Part shown: positions 46,701-60,054 of the stretch, in pieces
Layout of the letters: every line of letters starts with the position of its first letter
How positions within the stretch are numbered: position 1 is the first letter of the stretch
Origin: Boswellia sacra
Taxonomy: Eukaryota > Streptophyta > Magnoliopsida > Sapindales > Burseraceae
Length of the DNA stretch: 64,000 nt
Direction of reading: 5' to 3'
Assembly (NCBI GenBank): GCA_013180625.2
Contig: SNVD02004565.1
Span: 248,001 to 312,000 of the forward strand
Notes under the pieces: generated by a model
What the model was told of the DNA's origin: nothing
Databases searched by the model: none
The model's input: only the letters and a program-made list of their open reading frames with translations
Program-made: the position numbers and the translations under genes

Positions 46701-49700
46701 CCTCGACAGCCACGCACGCATAACCAGTGTTAATCAAGGCTTCCTCTTCCCGTTCTTTTTCTTTCTTTCTTTCGTTTTTTTTTTTAAAGAAGATTCTCGT
46801 TAAAATTTTGATTATTTTGCTGCAAGAAGATGGCTTTTGACATGAACCAAATTTTTTTTAGAAAGCAATTCAATTTGAAAATTGAAATCAGAAAATTTGA
46901 CTGTTGATTTGAGGTGGTTTTGGTGTGTGTGGGTACTTTGATAGTGGTTAGCTATTTATTTATTATTGTTATTTTTTATGTATGGCTGCAGTGGTTGAGG
47001 GGTTATGGTGGTTTGTGATGGTGGTGGTGCTGTGAAGGGGGGCTACGGTGGTTTGTGATGCCGGTGGTTCTACGAAGGGGCAGTCATGGCAAGTCAGTAT
47101 TTGCAAGAGGTTTCTGGGTAAGTATTTAGTCTTATTATTATCTAAATTATAATTAAATATGCAAGTTAATTTTTATTCCAGATTTATTAGTTTATTTGGA
47201 TTAATCAAAATTTTATGCTGTTGTGTTAAAATTAATATTAGTGTGATTACCGTTATACCCTTATACAGTTAACTGTAATGTTGGTTGACTGGCGGCGAAA
47301 CCTTTTTCATTAAGACCTCAGGGGGCAAAAAATATTAAGCTTTCAAAAAATATATAAATTTTCTTGCAAGGAAATTAGAAATTTTTTTAAGATTGTGTAA
47401 AAATAATTACATGCATAAAATTTAAATAAATTTACATAATTTTTAAGTGCTTAACATATGTTTTTAGAATATAAATAACTCATAAAATATAGTAATGATA
47501 ATTTTGATTTTATATTTTTTTAGGTTTCAATTAAATTATGTATTTATAACTATCTTATTCATCAATATGTCTAAGTTGTGATTGTGAAAGTAATGGAAAT
47601 GAACTAATTAACAATAAATTTTCACATTTTGTGTTTATATTTAAGACAGTGATACCTAGTAAACGAATTTTTTTTTTTAAATTCGAGCCTTTTCTTTTTA
47701 CAAACTTTGTAACTTTCTTCATTTCTATGATTTTTTGTCACACACGCTACTATTATTTATGTTTTCTTTTCAAACTTCACAATCATTGTGAAACTTCGCT
47801 GTTTATATATTTGACAACTGAACCATATTGCAATTTAAAACCACGTAGGGTCCCATCTATCATTTATCATCCCCCTTCCGATCTTTGAAAGCTATCAAAT
47901 CAAAGCATTGAAAAGTTAAAACTTTACGATGGTGATATATTTTGTTATAATTGAATAGTCAAATTAACTGAGTATACTTTTAATTTTGAACTTAAATAAT
48001 TTTGGAGTGAGAACAAACAAAAGTAGCTATAATATTTTTCAGAGTTGTTATTAAACAAAAAACAAAAAAAATGAAAATAAAGTATTTTTTAAAACATGTC
48101 TAAAGCTTTTCCTGAAAAATACGTGTAATGACCTTCTAAAGAATATTTTCAATAATGAACAAACTTAACCAAAAAAATAGTTGAATTGTTTTCTAATATG
48201 GAGTATAATAGTATTTATGCTATAATCAAATACTATTTATAATTATTATTTAATTTTAAGTGATTGGTTTCGTGTTGAATATCTTGTGGTCCATTATAGG
48301 TTGATATGTAATAATTGAAGGCCTCGCTATCATTATTGTAGTCCCCGAAAAAAAATGTGAACATGTAATTGTCGTCGAAATTTATTGATGGTTAGTGAGG
48401 CACATTCAGTGGCCACCACTCATCCATGGATGTGATCTATAAGAAAAAATAAAGATAATATAAAATAAAAGTAAGATACACCTGTAATTTTTTTTTCTAG
48501 TCAACGGAGGAGATTGTGATTTATAAGAAAATATGTGTACAACGGACAACCAAGAGCTACAGTATAAATGTTACATCAATATGAGATATCTATGTGACGC
48601 GTTCTGAGCCGTCCGCTGCAGTGTAACGGATATATGAAAGTCCTTCTCGTGATTTATGAATCACTTTTTACTTGGTTACTGTAGGATGAGAATTCTCATA
48701 AAGCACTCGTAACTCATCCTAATTAGTACAATACTAATTAGTAATACTATAAATCCCAATCTTGTAGAATATTACTGTGCTTTCGAAAAAATTAGTCCAA
48801 GTTATAGTTTAACTGATATGTTATTAAATTGAATAATATAATAAGTGACATAAAAATACCTCATTAATTAACAAATGATTTAAGATATAATTTGAGATAA
48901 TTTTTAAGGAAGATTAGTGTTCCCGAAAATTTATATCTCATGTAATATGACGATATGAAATAAAGAAATTAATATTGTTTTCCAAATTAATGGCACTCAA
49001 GATGTGAACTTGAGAAATATAATATTACTGTTTGATTATGATATTATTATTATTAAATATAACGTAAACACGGAAAAGGCTTAAATATTTATTTTTTTAA
49101 AATTTTAGAAAATATATGAAAAAATAGTTTATATTGTTCTGTTCGATATCGTTATTATATTATTATTTTTATTAAGAAATTATGTTGACATAATACTTTT
49201 TAGTGGGCCGTGGGCTATTATTCAAACGTATTTTAGATGGGCGAAGTTTTCATAGGTAATTTGGATGGTTGGAAGCCCATTTAAGACTATTAAGCAACTA
49301 AGCAAGATAGCTTATTGACCATTGTCGATGAATTAAGGATAACTTAGATATGCATTTAAATCATATTCTCTGTAGTTAATTTTTATTATAATTTAAAATA
49401 AAAATTCTATGCAAATAAAAAATTTATTTTAATTCTAAGTTTCGTGTGACAAAATTTCAATGAATGAATATTTCTTAAAACGAAAAAAAACATCTAAAGT
49501 GTTTAGAAGAGTGTTGATTTGTACCTTCACCCTATGAACAAGACAATAATATCCAAAACAGAAAACATAGTCAAATAGTGAAGCACTTAATGGGATAAGA
49601 GTACGAGATTGATTATCCAGAACAGAATGAGGTGGCAAGTTGAGTGAATACTCTACTAGTACAACACGGTACTACTATAAAAGATAAGGAGGGCAACTGG

Positions 49701-49760
49701 GTCTGGGCCAGGATGAGGATGATGTGTCCAAAATCCAGTATTTATGTAGCGCAAGCAAGC
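43791..49760. other. AT-rich intergenic region of about 6 kb
   Basis: No gene supported on either strand. Mostly A/T runs and short chance frames. A GTGG-rich patch occurs at 46980-47090. The pair GCCCCCTG (about 46427) and its complement CAGGGGGC (about 47320) in similar settings hints at a decayed inverted-repeat element, but no duplications support it. No RNA gene was recognised. Confidence 0.55.
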
Positions 49761-49769
49761 AACCTTGTT

Positions 49770-50925
49770 GGGGAAAGTAACAAGAGGCCTCCTAGTTTTG
49801 ATCAAAGTAACGCTCTAGCCCCAAGTTTTCATTTAGTAACATAAAAACCCCAATTTCATAGTTCTATTAGAAAAAACCAACAATGTAAGGGCAATATTGA
49901 CATTTCAATAATAAAGTGGTAAAATATATTAAAATTAATAAAAGAAAATTAAAATTTTATCTTATTTTTTCTCTCCTCCTATCACTCACCTCGCAATACA
50001 GATCAATCCTAATCCTATTTCTCTTTCCTCCTCTTCCACTTTCTTATTCCTTGTCCATTCATGGAAATTTAAACAAACTTTATTTCAATCTCTTCTTCTC
50101 ATCTCACTCGCTTCTCCCTCATCTCATCTCAACATCTGTATCTCTTTGGATGAATCACATTAGACACCACTACTTATCGCATTTCAGATTTGGTAGGGAC
50201 GTGACATCATAATCCATAGACTGAGAAGTTGAAACGCGTGTGGAAGGCTGGCACTAAAATGACAAATAGTCACCCAAATAAGCCCAGGTTTGTGCTAACA
50301 ATCTCAACTCTAACAAAACTATAACTTTGACAAAGACCCTATCACCTTCCTCTTCATCATCGTCGTCATCGTTACCTACATCCGGCGAGGTTGCTCCTGT
50401 TACCAGTGGAAAGTCGATGGTTAGAATTAGTAAAGTAGGTTTTGTTGCTGGGTTTGATTCTTTTCATTTTGGAGTTGTTTCCAGTTTTTGATTTGTGATT
50501 TTGTTATGTTCTAATTTTTTTCCTCAACAAACCGAACGAACACGCCTTTAAACAAGCTCCAGCAAAAGGATCGATATCTCCATAGAAGACCTCAGGAAGG
50601 CAGGATGCCAAATCTATATCACTTGGGTGGGATGCAACATATTGCAATATCGAAAACTGAAACACTTCTAATGAACTTGACCCATTTGCCACTTGCATCG
50701 ACGAATAAAGAGTATAAACCAAAGCATTTTTATTTTATTTTTAATTATAATATTAATATATCATCTTAGAATAATATAAAGGGTACAGCTGCCTTTTCTT
50801 AAAGATTCTTATCTAGTAACATATTCTTCTTAGGCTGTCTAAACTTGGGGGTTTATATGTTATTGAATGAAAACTTGGGGGCCAAGGGGATTTCAACCAA
50901 AACTAGGGGGCCTCTAGTTTTTCCT
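49770..50925. mobile_element. Probable TIR transposon with captured coding-like fragments
   Basis: Long inverted repeats of about 90 bp: left 49770-49860, right 50832-50925. Shared blocks when the right end is reverse-complemented: AGAGGCC, CCTAGTTTTG, CCCCAAGTTTTCATT, TAACATA and AAACCCC. Flanking 9-mers AACCTTGTT (49761-49769) and AACTTTGTA (50926-50934) match at 7 of 9, compatible with an old Mutator-type duplication. Inside are a Ser-rich plus-strand stretch (about 50330-50440) and a minus-strand frame of 72 codons (50722-50504, e.g. VFQFSILQYVASHPSDIDLA) that looks protein-like. No transposase. Pack-MULE is the best guess. Confidence 0.6.
50504..50722 (-). pseudogene. Protein-like fragment inside the TIR element
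   Basis: A 72-codon minus-strand frame with ordinary protein composition (SSMQVANGSSSLEVFQF, HPSDIDLASCLPEVFYGDID). It has no recognised domain and no matching upstream or downstream exons beyond the element ends. I do not recognise the family. A captured exon of a host gene is the likeliest reading. Confidence 0.4.
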
Positions 50926-51395
50926 AACTTTGTAACATTAACGAACATAAAGCAGACAGGAGTTTCTTCCGAGAAAGCCAAGCTATCATCCTATTCCGAC
51001 ATACTACTATCCCTATCCCTTTGCCTTTGCCTTTTTTTGCTGTACCTGTTGCAACAGACTTTTACGTCTCTTATTATTAATCATGACATCCGGATTAGCA
51101 CATAAATGAACGGATGTACTGTCTTCACAAGTTATAATTTAAATTATTCTAATATTTTACATGTAAGAATTAATCATATTCTTTTTTTTTTCTTTTTTGT
51201 AATTAGTGGTTGTATTATTGATTAAAATATTTATTATTATATTAATTGTCATCATTATCTCTTCACCTCGCTTGTAACAACTTGAAGTCTACGTACGCCA
51301 ATCGGATAGCTTCCGATTTAATATCCTTTATTCCTATAAATAAATAAACTTTTTTAATCTTAAAAAAAATTTAAAAATAAAGACAAAATGAAACA

Positions 51396-51403
51396 TATAT
51401 AAA
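51396..51403 (+). promoter_or_regulatory. TATA box of the DUF1338 gene
   Basis: TATATAAA, about 102 bp upstream of the ATG. A good match to plant consensus at a sensible distance. Confidence 0.5.
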
Positions 51404-51409
51404 GTAAGG

Positions 51410-51418
51410 ACACGTGGC
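51410..51418 (+). promoter_or_regulatory. ABRE/G-box-like motif ACACGTGGC
   Basis: A complete G-box/ABRE core (CACGTGGC), bound by bZIP factors in ABA and light responses in plants. It lies just downstream of the TATA box rather than upstream, so it would fall near the transcription start or in the leader. Activity is inferred only. Confidence 0.4.
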
Positions 51419-51504
51419 TCCACGAGGAGGAGACAAGAAGCCCGCAACAAACGCGACTTCAACTTAAGAATTGGAAGCTGCAGCTTCTGAAATCCGAGCG
51501 AAGC

Positions 51505-54500
51505 ATGAGCATGAAAATATCGACAATGATTTCCTCCTACTCTTCAACTATCAAAATCGCTTCTTCCTCCTCAACTTTCCCATCTTCCCTTCGCTTTCTG
51601 GCCTCTTCTCCTTCTCCTCTCCGACCCACTTCTCGTAATTTCATTTCTATCAAACACTCGCCCTTCCCGCCAACCTCACTTTCCACCAAAACACGAAATC
51701 TGAGCATCGTCTCCGCTGCCAAAATGGACGACACCAATCTCGGTTCTCCTCCCTTTCAGGTGATTCGAACTTTCTACAAACATTGCTTGTTCATAAATAA
51801 AAAGCGTGGATGTTTATAAAATCTGTATTATCATTTGGTGACATTTATGCATGCTAAAATTTGTGATTTTTCGGTCAAGTGCTGGTAATGTCAAGATCGA
51901 TATGAGCGATTTTCTGTTTGCTTGTTTTTGCAGGGAGGTGAATCTTTTTTCAGAAGTGTGTTGGCAAGTATGGAGACTGTGTATTTAAACAGGAATCCAA
52001 CTGCAAAAGCTGTTTTGGAGCTGGTCCGTTCAGCTGGAAACGATCAAATATGCTATGATCATGTTGCATTCAGGACATTCGGGGTATTACGCTTTGTCTT
52101 CACTTTACTTTTGGCTGCTGTTCAGCTTAATTGCTGCAAATATATGTATATGGGTCAAGCAGTTTAGCTTAGTTTATCAGGAAAATTTGTTCAACTTAGG
52201 GAAAATTAGAGAATGTGTTTGTGTATGAGTCAAGTCATCTCTATGTATATTTAATTTTTCAATTTGGGGCATTGTAGGTGAATGGTTATGGGATTGATTC
52301 CATTGCAAGTTTTTTCCTGGATTATGGCTATACACAACGGGAGGAGCTGAGATTTCCTGCTAAAAAACTGAAAGCGTTTTGGTTTTCTCCCCCCAGTGTT
52401 CCCCATCCTGTTGGTGGCAGTGGTGTTAGTGGGCCATTGCCTAGAGTATTCATATCAGAACTTCTTGTGGATCAGATGAGTCCACAAACTCAGGTCTGTT
52501 TTGGGGACTATTCTTGATAAGATGGTACTCTGCTGTTCTGCACTTTAGTCTTGAGTGCAATGTGATGATTTCATTGGAAAATTAAGTTATGTTATATTGA
52601 TTTGGTTCCGATTGTTTCTCAAATTCTTTTACATGCACTATGTTGAGACCTTTTTATATTGTGATCTACTAGGTATGCAACTTAACTTCTCTTTTGTTGT
52701 TCAACAACTTATATTTTGAGTATTCGCATTGACGGAGGATTGACAAGGAATTCCCAATTGATTTTAAGTTTTAAAGTTGCCTCCGGAGTATGAGTTAAAG
52801 GAACTTTCTATACTCCTGTCTTATGGAACCATTGTCAACCACCCCAATTGGTAGGGCTGCTTTATGGGCTCTAATTGGACATGGTAGGCGCTGCCATTTT
52901 TAGAATCCTGTGATGATTATTGTGTTTAGATCGCTGGCCTGGTCTTCCGCTGTCCATATATCCTTTCTGGGAACACTATTGGAATAAATTGATTAAATAC
53001 TTGTTGATTAGACAAATTAAGTTTTCATTGCTCAAGTACTAAACACTTGATGAGATTGAGAGTAATGCAAGGAAGTCATTCACAACACTATGTTCAAATT
53101 AGTCTATATGTTGATTTTCCTATTTAATAAGATAATCTATCTTGTAAAGATTTTAGTTCAAAACAAATGACCTTGTTCCTTACATGTCACATCCAAGTTG
53201 CACCATATTTTGGTAGCATTATCCATGATCTTTACTAGTTTTCCCCTCAAATGCTGATTCATTTTGACTAGTTAGTGATGATTATTTATTGTATCATGCT
53301 TGAAACTGTTGCCTTCTAAATTCAGGAAATAATTAGAAAATACACTGAAGCATCTGGTAGCGGAAATAAACATGCAGCTCTTTCAAGTGCTCTTGGATCT
53401 TTAACATGGGGAAAGCCCTTACATTCTGAATTTCAACAATTGGCAAGGTAATGATTCAATGTTATTTCAGTCTGCGTGTATCGTTAATGTGATAAAAACT
53501 TGTATTTCATCCAAGCAGGTAGGATGTTTATATTGTCATGTAAAATGATTGTTATTTCAGACATTGTATTTCTGTGTCAATATCAATCAATGATTATTAA
53601 TTCATGTCTAAAAATCATTGACTAGATTTATAAAATTAGGCTTAAAATATTCATTTTTTCGCAGCTAATGTTTAAATTTGTTATTCATAGGGAAAGTGAA
53701 TATGCTGCCTGGACCCTTGTTAATGGTTATGCAGTGAACCATGTCACTATCTCCACTCATCAGCTGAAATCTCATTTGAAAAATATCAATAGTCTTAATG
53801 AGTTCATTGAAGACAACGGTTTCAGGTTAAATTCTGAAGGGGGGGTTCTGAAAGGTATGTAACTGATTCTGCAACCGTTTATATTGTTTGTTATTGTTAT
53901 TGTAAAATCTCATTTGTTATTGTTTCGTTATTATTTTTTTTAACGAATAATTTGTCGAGGGATATACCCATAAAACTTGTTTGAGTAAGAGATTTTCAAA
54001 GTACTCCATGGGCCAATTGTTTACACAAACAAACAAAATGAAGTCCTCTAGTTTTATTTTCTTAAATTCTCTTCATTATGCATATAATTATAGGTAGATA
54101 AACACGTTAAAAAGAATGCAGGTAAAAGCTGAGAGAGAAGTTTTTTGGAATTAGAGTCCCAGTTATTGGTTAAATAGATGCAAGGTGCATCAGGCAAGAT
54201 TTATGCTGAATTCTGAAAGTAAGAAGTATGCTTTCTAATATTGCGAATTATTGGAATTATTTTCACATGCTTTTTGGAAGAGAATTGATGGGTTGACATG
54301 AACAAAGAAGGTATGATGCGTCATTGAAGTTGGTATAAATGTAAGAGCACCGAATCATGCACAATTGATTAGGGAAAATTTTTAAGCCTTAACATGGTCA
54401 TCTTGTGTCCCCTAGTCCTTCAGAATCAGATGCCTTCTGAATGCAACACACATGGATATTACATTTGTTAGTTTATTCCAATATAAACTGCATTATAAAT

Positions 54501-55450
54501 GTTCTCTGTTTAGAATAACTTTGTATGAGCATGTACTTTATAGATCTAGGACCATTTGTTTCTATCTGGTTAGGCTTCACTGAAGATTTCTGCAAGATTG
54601 GAAATTCAGGGAACACATTTCTGCACTATCCATTGTAGTAAATTTGGTGACTCCACCTTCAATAAAATCCAATACCATGCAGTCTTATCTATGATCGTAT
54701 GCAAAGTCAAAATCTTAATGAATTCATTTAGAAATCAACTTCTTTGTTGTCTTAGATCACCACTGCATACTGCTTTAAATATTATCTAAGACCATTTCTA
54801 GTGGCTTTTCCCTTTTTATTTGAAAGTTATTTTTTGCACAGCTTTCCTCCTTCAAAAACACAAATTAAATAGTTTGCCAAGTGATTGGCATGAGGGAACT
54901 GTTGCAAGAGATTTGACTACGCTATCACTTCTAGATGCCATAGCTATTTTATTGAAAGTGAAATCAACAACTTTGACATTTTCATTTCCTCCATTTCAGT
55001 GAGTCCTGATGGTCTTTTGTTGCAAAGTTCAACGGTAGCTGATGCAATCTCTTTCTCTTTTTCTGACGGTGTTACCGAATCGGTCCCCTGTTCATACATT
55101 GAATTTGCCGAACGCCTTGTTCTGCCACAATATAGAAATCTTCCTGAAGTAGAGGTAACCTACAACTTTTCTGTTTTTGTTTTTCATTTTGAGAGCCTTA
55201 GATAATGTTTTGAACAATTCTAATACGACTGACTGTATAATCTTAGGATTCTAGCCTATTGAACTGTCATATTTTTGTTAATTGTTATGCTTATTTACAT
55301 AAATTTCTTGGGGCGCACACACTTAATTGTATATATTACTAACTCACGCAGGTTAAGGAGTTTCACAGGCGAGACGGATTTGAAGTTGGAAATGCTGATA
55401 AGATCTTCGAGAGCACTTCAAAAGAGCAGCTTACAAGGAGGGCTGCTTGA
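51505..55450 (+). CDS. DUF1338 protein, 2-oxoadipate dioxygenase/decarboxylase type
   Basis: Related to bacterial HglS (YdcJ) and rice FLO7. HglS turns 2-oxoadipate into D-2-hydroxyglutarate in lysine catabolism with Fe(II) and O2. Exons: 51505-51759, 51934-52083, 52278-52493, 53326-53447, 53691-53854, 55000-55154 and 55352-55450, all in phase, 386 aa. The Ser/Thr-rich N-terminus before SIVSAAKMDD fits a plastid transit peptide. Likely metal ligands are His128 (YDHVAFRTFG), His265 (AVNHVTIS) and Glu337 (SYIEFAER), in the order His-His-Glu of HglS. Other blocks are FWFSPP and PRVFISELLVD. Intact. The plant substrate is assigned by homology, not shown here. A second Met at 51511 could also start. 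Confidence 0.92.
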
Positions 55451-56142
55451 AATAAAATCCCAAAGCGTTAATGAAAGTCAGCATAAATAAGGAAATATGA
55501 GATTGCCCACTTACGTAGTCTTGAGATGTTAAGTGTAATATACGTATGGGCTACAAAAAAATGCCATTGAAGCATATAAAATTGTAAATAAATTCCCTTC
55601 TTGTAAAAAGGAGAAAGGATTATTATACTGGGATGAGGATTGCAGGCTATGTCGTTAAAGGATGTTTTAAGAGTCAATTGTTGTTTTATTTATGGTTAGC
55701 AAGTAAATTGATCGTTGCTTGGTAATATGAAAGTGCTATATTTGGGCTGGCTAATAAGATCGTCCCAACAAACTAAGAATACGTTTATTGTCCTGAACAT
55801 TCCTTGGGCCTACATCAACCTTGAACTTGCATTTATGATTTATCGAGGAAGACGGAAAGAGGAGACGAGAGGTAATAATTTTCTCTAATATTTCCAAATA
55901 GATTAAAGCAACGTATGGTTGACATAAGACATTATGCTCCATAAGCTTAACCTGCTTTGATAATTTTCCCTGCCGGAAGGCCAACACTCTAAACACAAAA
56001 CAGAAGCATGTTTCTCTGTTGCTTCTTCAGTTGTCCAAGAACAAATGCTTTGACACAAATTACATCTATACTGAGTGAAAATAAAAGGGAAAAAGAAAAA
56101 TAAATGAGAAAAAGGGTCAGGAAAGAGACAACCAACCCAATG
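55451..56142. other. Tail-to-tail 3' spacer of DUF1338 and RLCK genes
   Basis: Contains both 3' UTRs by position. No other gene seen. Confidence 0.6.
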
Positions 56143-59100
56143 TTAAGGTTTACCATTGGGCTTTGGTGACTGATGGGGATACTGATGATGATATGGGGAA
56201 GCATAGGAACCGTTTGGAATAGAAAGGCTCCTCTGTCCATTCCTTGAAAGTGATGCGCCTTGAGATCGGATACCATTTCGAGTATTTGGACTTGAACCTG
56301 TTCGTTCAGCTTGCATGGTCTGGAAATAATATGATGAGCTTGCCATGTCCTTGAGGTTGGGCAGAGGCTTTAAGGCTTCAACAACTTCACTCATTAGGGG
56401 CCTGGCTTTGGGATCCCTACTAAGGCAGTGAGCAGCCAATTGTGCGGCTTTCTGGGCACCCTTAATGGAAAAATGTCCTTCAAGACGAGGGTCAATCAAT
56501 CTGTAGAACCTTCTTCTCTCTCCTAGATGTGGCCGAGCCCACTCAACAAGATTATGCTCCCCATTAGGTCGGTTTTTGTCCATAGATCTTCTGCCAGTCA
56601 GCATTTCAAGTAGAACAACACCAAAGCTGTAGACATCACTCCTAGATGTAAGGTGTCCTGAGACAAATATATTCAACCAATCAGACCAAATGAAGAAATT
56701 AAAAAGAGATCTCTTTAGAATAAATCTCAGTCACATCCCAAGATTCTAAACTAAGCTAACAAAAGGATTAGAAGGCTAACTCCCCCATGCTCTTAGAGCA
56801 TGAAAATCTGGTAACCAACACCACAGATAAGATGATTGAGGATGCCCGCAAAATTCCCACCCATTTTCTTGAAAACATGTACAGCAGCAGGTAACCGAGC
56901 GATAAAATTAAGTAGCTCAACTCTCCATATGGCAGCAGTATTGAGGCAGAAACAATACATTAAATAAAATTATTATTGATCTTAAGATTCCATCATTCAC
57001 AGTTCGTCATTAGGAACATGCGACCAGAAAGTAAACAGCTTAAAGTGAAATGAGCATCAGAAAATTTGTACTACCAATATATAGTTTCAATCAAAGGATA
57101 GATTATAAACTATCCTGATAATTCACCATTTTTAGTAATTCTAGTATTTACTGTTTATTTAACCACACATAAATATGCAAAGAATGGAAACCATGGAAGG
57201 TTAACTAACTGCTACCAAGGTTCTTTTTTCTAATGTCATTGGGGTTGAAGTGAAGGTTAAAAAGAAGGGATAAGAGAGAAAAGTTAGAACTCAAAGATGG
57301 ATCTGATCTTAATTACACCTACCAGTCATTACATACTCTGGTGCTGCATAACCATAAGTTCCCATTACCCGCGTTGATACATGAGTTTTATCTCCCTCAG
57401 GACCATCTTTTGCAAGTCCAAAATCAGAAAGCTTGGCATTGTAGTCCTAAAATAACATATTATTAGAATGACAACCATCTTAAGAGAACTAAAATTTAGT
57501 CATAGCTTTTGTCACATACTGCATCTAATAGGATGTTAGAGGTCTTGAAATCGCGATAAATCACCGGCCTTTCTGCTTCCTCGTGAAGAAAGGCAAGACC
57601 CTTTGCAGCACCTAGTGCAATTTTCATTCTTATGGACCATGGAAGAGGCAGGGATCCTACATATGACACAAATATCACAAATGAACAAAAAGAAAGAACT
57701 GTTAACTGCAGACAAATTCTCAACAAAAAGCCAAAACTGGCAATACAAACTAGATTTCAGCCCTATTAAATAAAGCTACTATGATAAACATCAGTGCAAC
57801 TGACAAGAACATATAACAGCATAGTTACGCAGTTTATCAAAAATTTACTGAGTAGATATGAGACTCCACATTTCTAAATATTATTCATACAATTGGTATC
57901 ATGAAAAGGAAATTTTTTGACGTAGATACAGAGCCATAGCTTAGCAAACATTTACGTGTTTCTAATTTTGATAGTAACATGCACTGTATTTTCCTTGTTA
58001 GCTTTTAGATATCCAGAGTTTCCAGCAGAAACGCTATAATTAAAAGATTGGGATCTAGTTAGAAAAAAAGATTCGTTATTTCTATCATAGACAGAAGCAA
58101 TATTTCAATTGACCCCTTTATGTGACTAAAAGGATGTTTCATAGATAGAAAGTTCTAAGAACCCTCCCAACACCCCCTGCTATAATAAAAGAGGTCCTAC
58201 AGCTTGAACCATTATGATTCAATGTCGTACAGGAAGATAAGAAAAAGCAACTTAGAGACAAACAATGAATTAACATACTTCTGAAGAGGTGGTTCTCCAA
58301 ACTTCCTCGGGGCATAAACTCATACACTAGCAGCCTTTGATCATCTTCAATGCAGTAACCAATTAATTTAACCAAGTTAGGATGAACAAGATCACCAAGA
58401 AAATTCACTTCAGCCTGCCACATGGATGAGCCAAGATTCATGCGAAGAGTTAACAACATAAAAGGCAAAAAAAAAAAAAAAAAACAAAAAAAGGTCTGCA
58501 AAATCATAGACAGAAAGCAAAACAGATTGGTAATGCACACCAGCCATTCTTTATGACCCTGAAGACCATCATGATTGAGGGTTTTAACAGCGACTGTAAG
58601 CCCAGTGCCAGGTTTAACTGGAGCAGTTCCATTTTCTTCTATCCAGCCCTTGAAAACACAACCAAATCCACCTTCTCCAAGAAGACTCTCAGGTCTAAAA
58701 TTCCGTGTTGCCAACTTTAGATCATTAAATGTGAATTTGCGTAGCCTAGTAGCAACTTTAAGCTCTTCTTCAAGCTTAGAAGTCGATGAATTACTCTCTG
58801 CATTACTGGTGGTGGTAGATGAGACTACTGGAGCTGCTGGTTGATCTATACTTGTATCATTTATAGATTTACTCTCTGCTGTTCCACAAAATCATTTATT
58901 TAGAAAGTAGGTCATCGTAATAAAGTATAAACAAACATACATATTTTCACAACATTCAAATAAAAAAGTTAAGAAAAGACAGAAGTATTGGGATTCATCC
59001 TCATAAGTGGGATTGCCAGATATTGTGCCGTTAACCAAAACTGGTTCACGAATACAACTCTATGAATATGATTCTCAAAGTCAATCTTGATAAGGAAGAG

Positions 59101-60054
59101 AGCTGACTATTTCTTAAATATCATATAGAACTAAATAGCACACCCAAAAAATTACCACCACCGACAGGCCAATATACTCCATCATCATTTCAGAGACATT
59201 ATGACTAAAGCAAAAGCCTCCAGAGCGTGAGTATTCAACTGCCACATGCATCGATGTTAATTGTCTAAAGAAAAATGATATACTCTATATGTATTTACTC
59301 CAAAAGAGGTAGCTAAAGGCCTAGCCTCAACTACCAAGTTTAATTTCCTTTGAAAACTTGGATGCCTAATGACCTGGCATAAACTTGGGAATAGTCTTTA
59401 GCCAAAAGTTTTAGAAGTAACTCTCTTAAGAATAACTACCATGCAAGTTTGATTAATAGCCCATTGAAACAGGAAATGGACTCAACAGCTTGAATAAGGG
59501 TGATCTGGTTGCAAATTCTCAGAAATCTAAACTAAACCAATCGACCTTACGGGTTCATAATTCCCTGCCATGTGCTTGCCTTTGTTCAATTATACTATAG
59601 CAACTACTTAACAAGACACCCAAAAGGAATTCTCATGGATCGAGATCATAAAAAACAGCAAAATATGAAAAGTTGCTTGTACAAAATGATATCCAAAAAG
59701 TTAATAATAACAACAAACCAAAAATGATGTATACACCCCCAAACACGGAACTCCAAGGAAAAAAAACCAACACTAGTGTAACAGAAATTACAAGTCAACA
59801 AGAGAAACTTGAAACAAAAAATTGAAAGTCATAGTAAACCAAGAATTACCATAATGGGTACTGGTGCCACTAACAGAGCTATCAACTTTGGATCTTGAAG
59901 AAATGCAGCTTCCAATAAACCTCCACTTGACCCAACATCCAGTGTCTACTTCTTCTTCCACTTCATCTTCAACTTTCTTCTTCTTCTTCCTTGCCTTTGA
60001 TTTGCACACATCCCAAGAACTCTTCACCTTCCCATTTTCACCACCAAAACCCAT
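56143..60054 (-). CDS. Receptor-like cytoplasmic kinase, RLCK-VII (PBL34-36-like)
   Basis: Ser/Thr kinase that relays pattern-receptor signals at the plasma membrane. Exons: 60054-59850, 58878-58541, 58414-58279, 57656-57520, 57446-57323 and 56657-56143, all in phase, 484 aa. Start chosen at 60054 because MGFGG gives the Gly2 needed for myristoylation; an upstream in-frame Met at 60069 exists. Motifs: glycine loop GEGGFG (about 136-141), VAVK Lys167, IYRDFKTSN with catalytic Asp262, DFG Asp280, [10 protein letters not shown]. The N-terminal GCWVKWRF and the tail [15 protein letters not shown] match the PBL34/35/36 branch, known in Arabidopsis for chitin and medium-chain 3-hydroxy fatty acid signalling. 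Exon 2 has a tandem acceptor. No kinase residue is missing. Confidence 0.95.

Larger units (their letters stand above)
50935..51504. other. Upstream region of the DUF1338 gene
   Basis: AT-rich spacer, then promoter and leader. TATATAAA at 51396-51403 lies about 100 bp before the start codon. Confidence 0.5.

Noticed and set aside
46525..46737. 70-codon Cys-rich minus-strand frame
   Set aside because: No signal peptide, no splice partners, no regular Cys pattern; likely chance in spacer DNA.
49916..50212. 98-codon plus-strand frame with hydrophobic stretch
   Set aside because: Low-complexity Leu/Ser composition from CT-rich DNA inside the TIR element; no recognisable domain.
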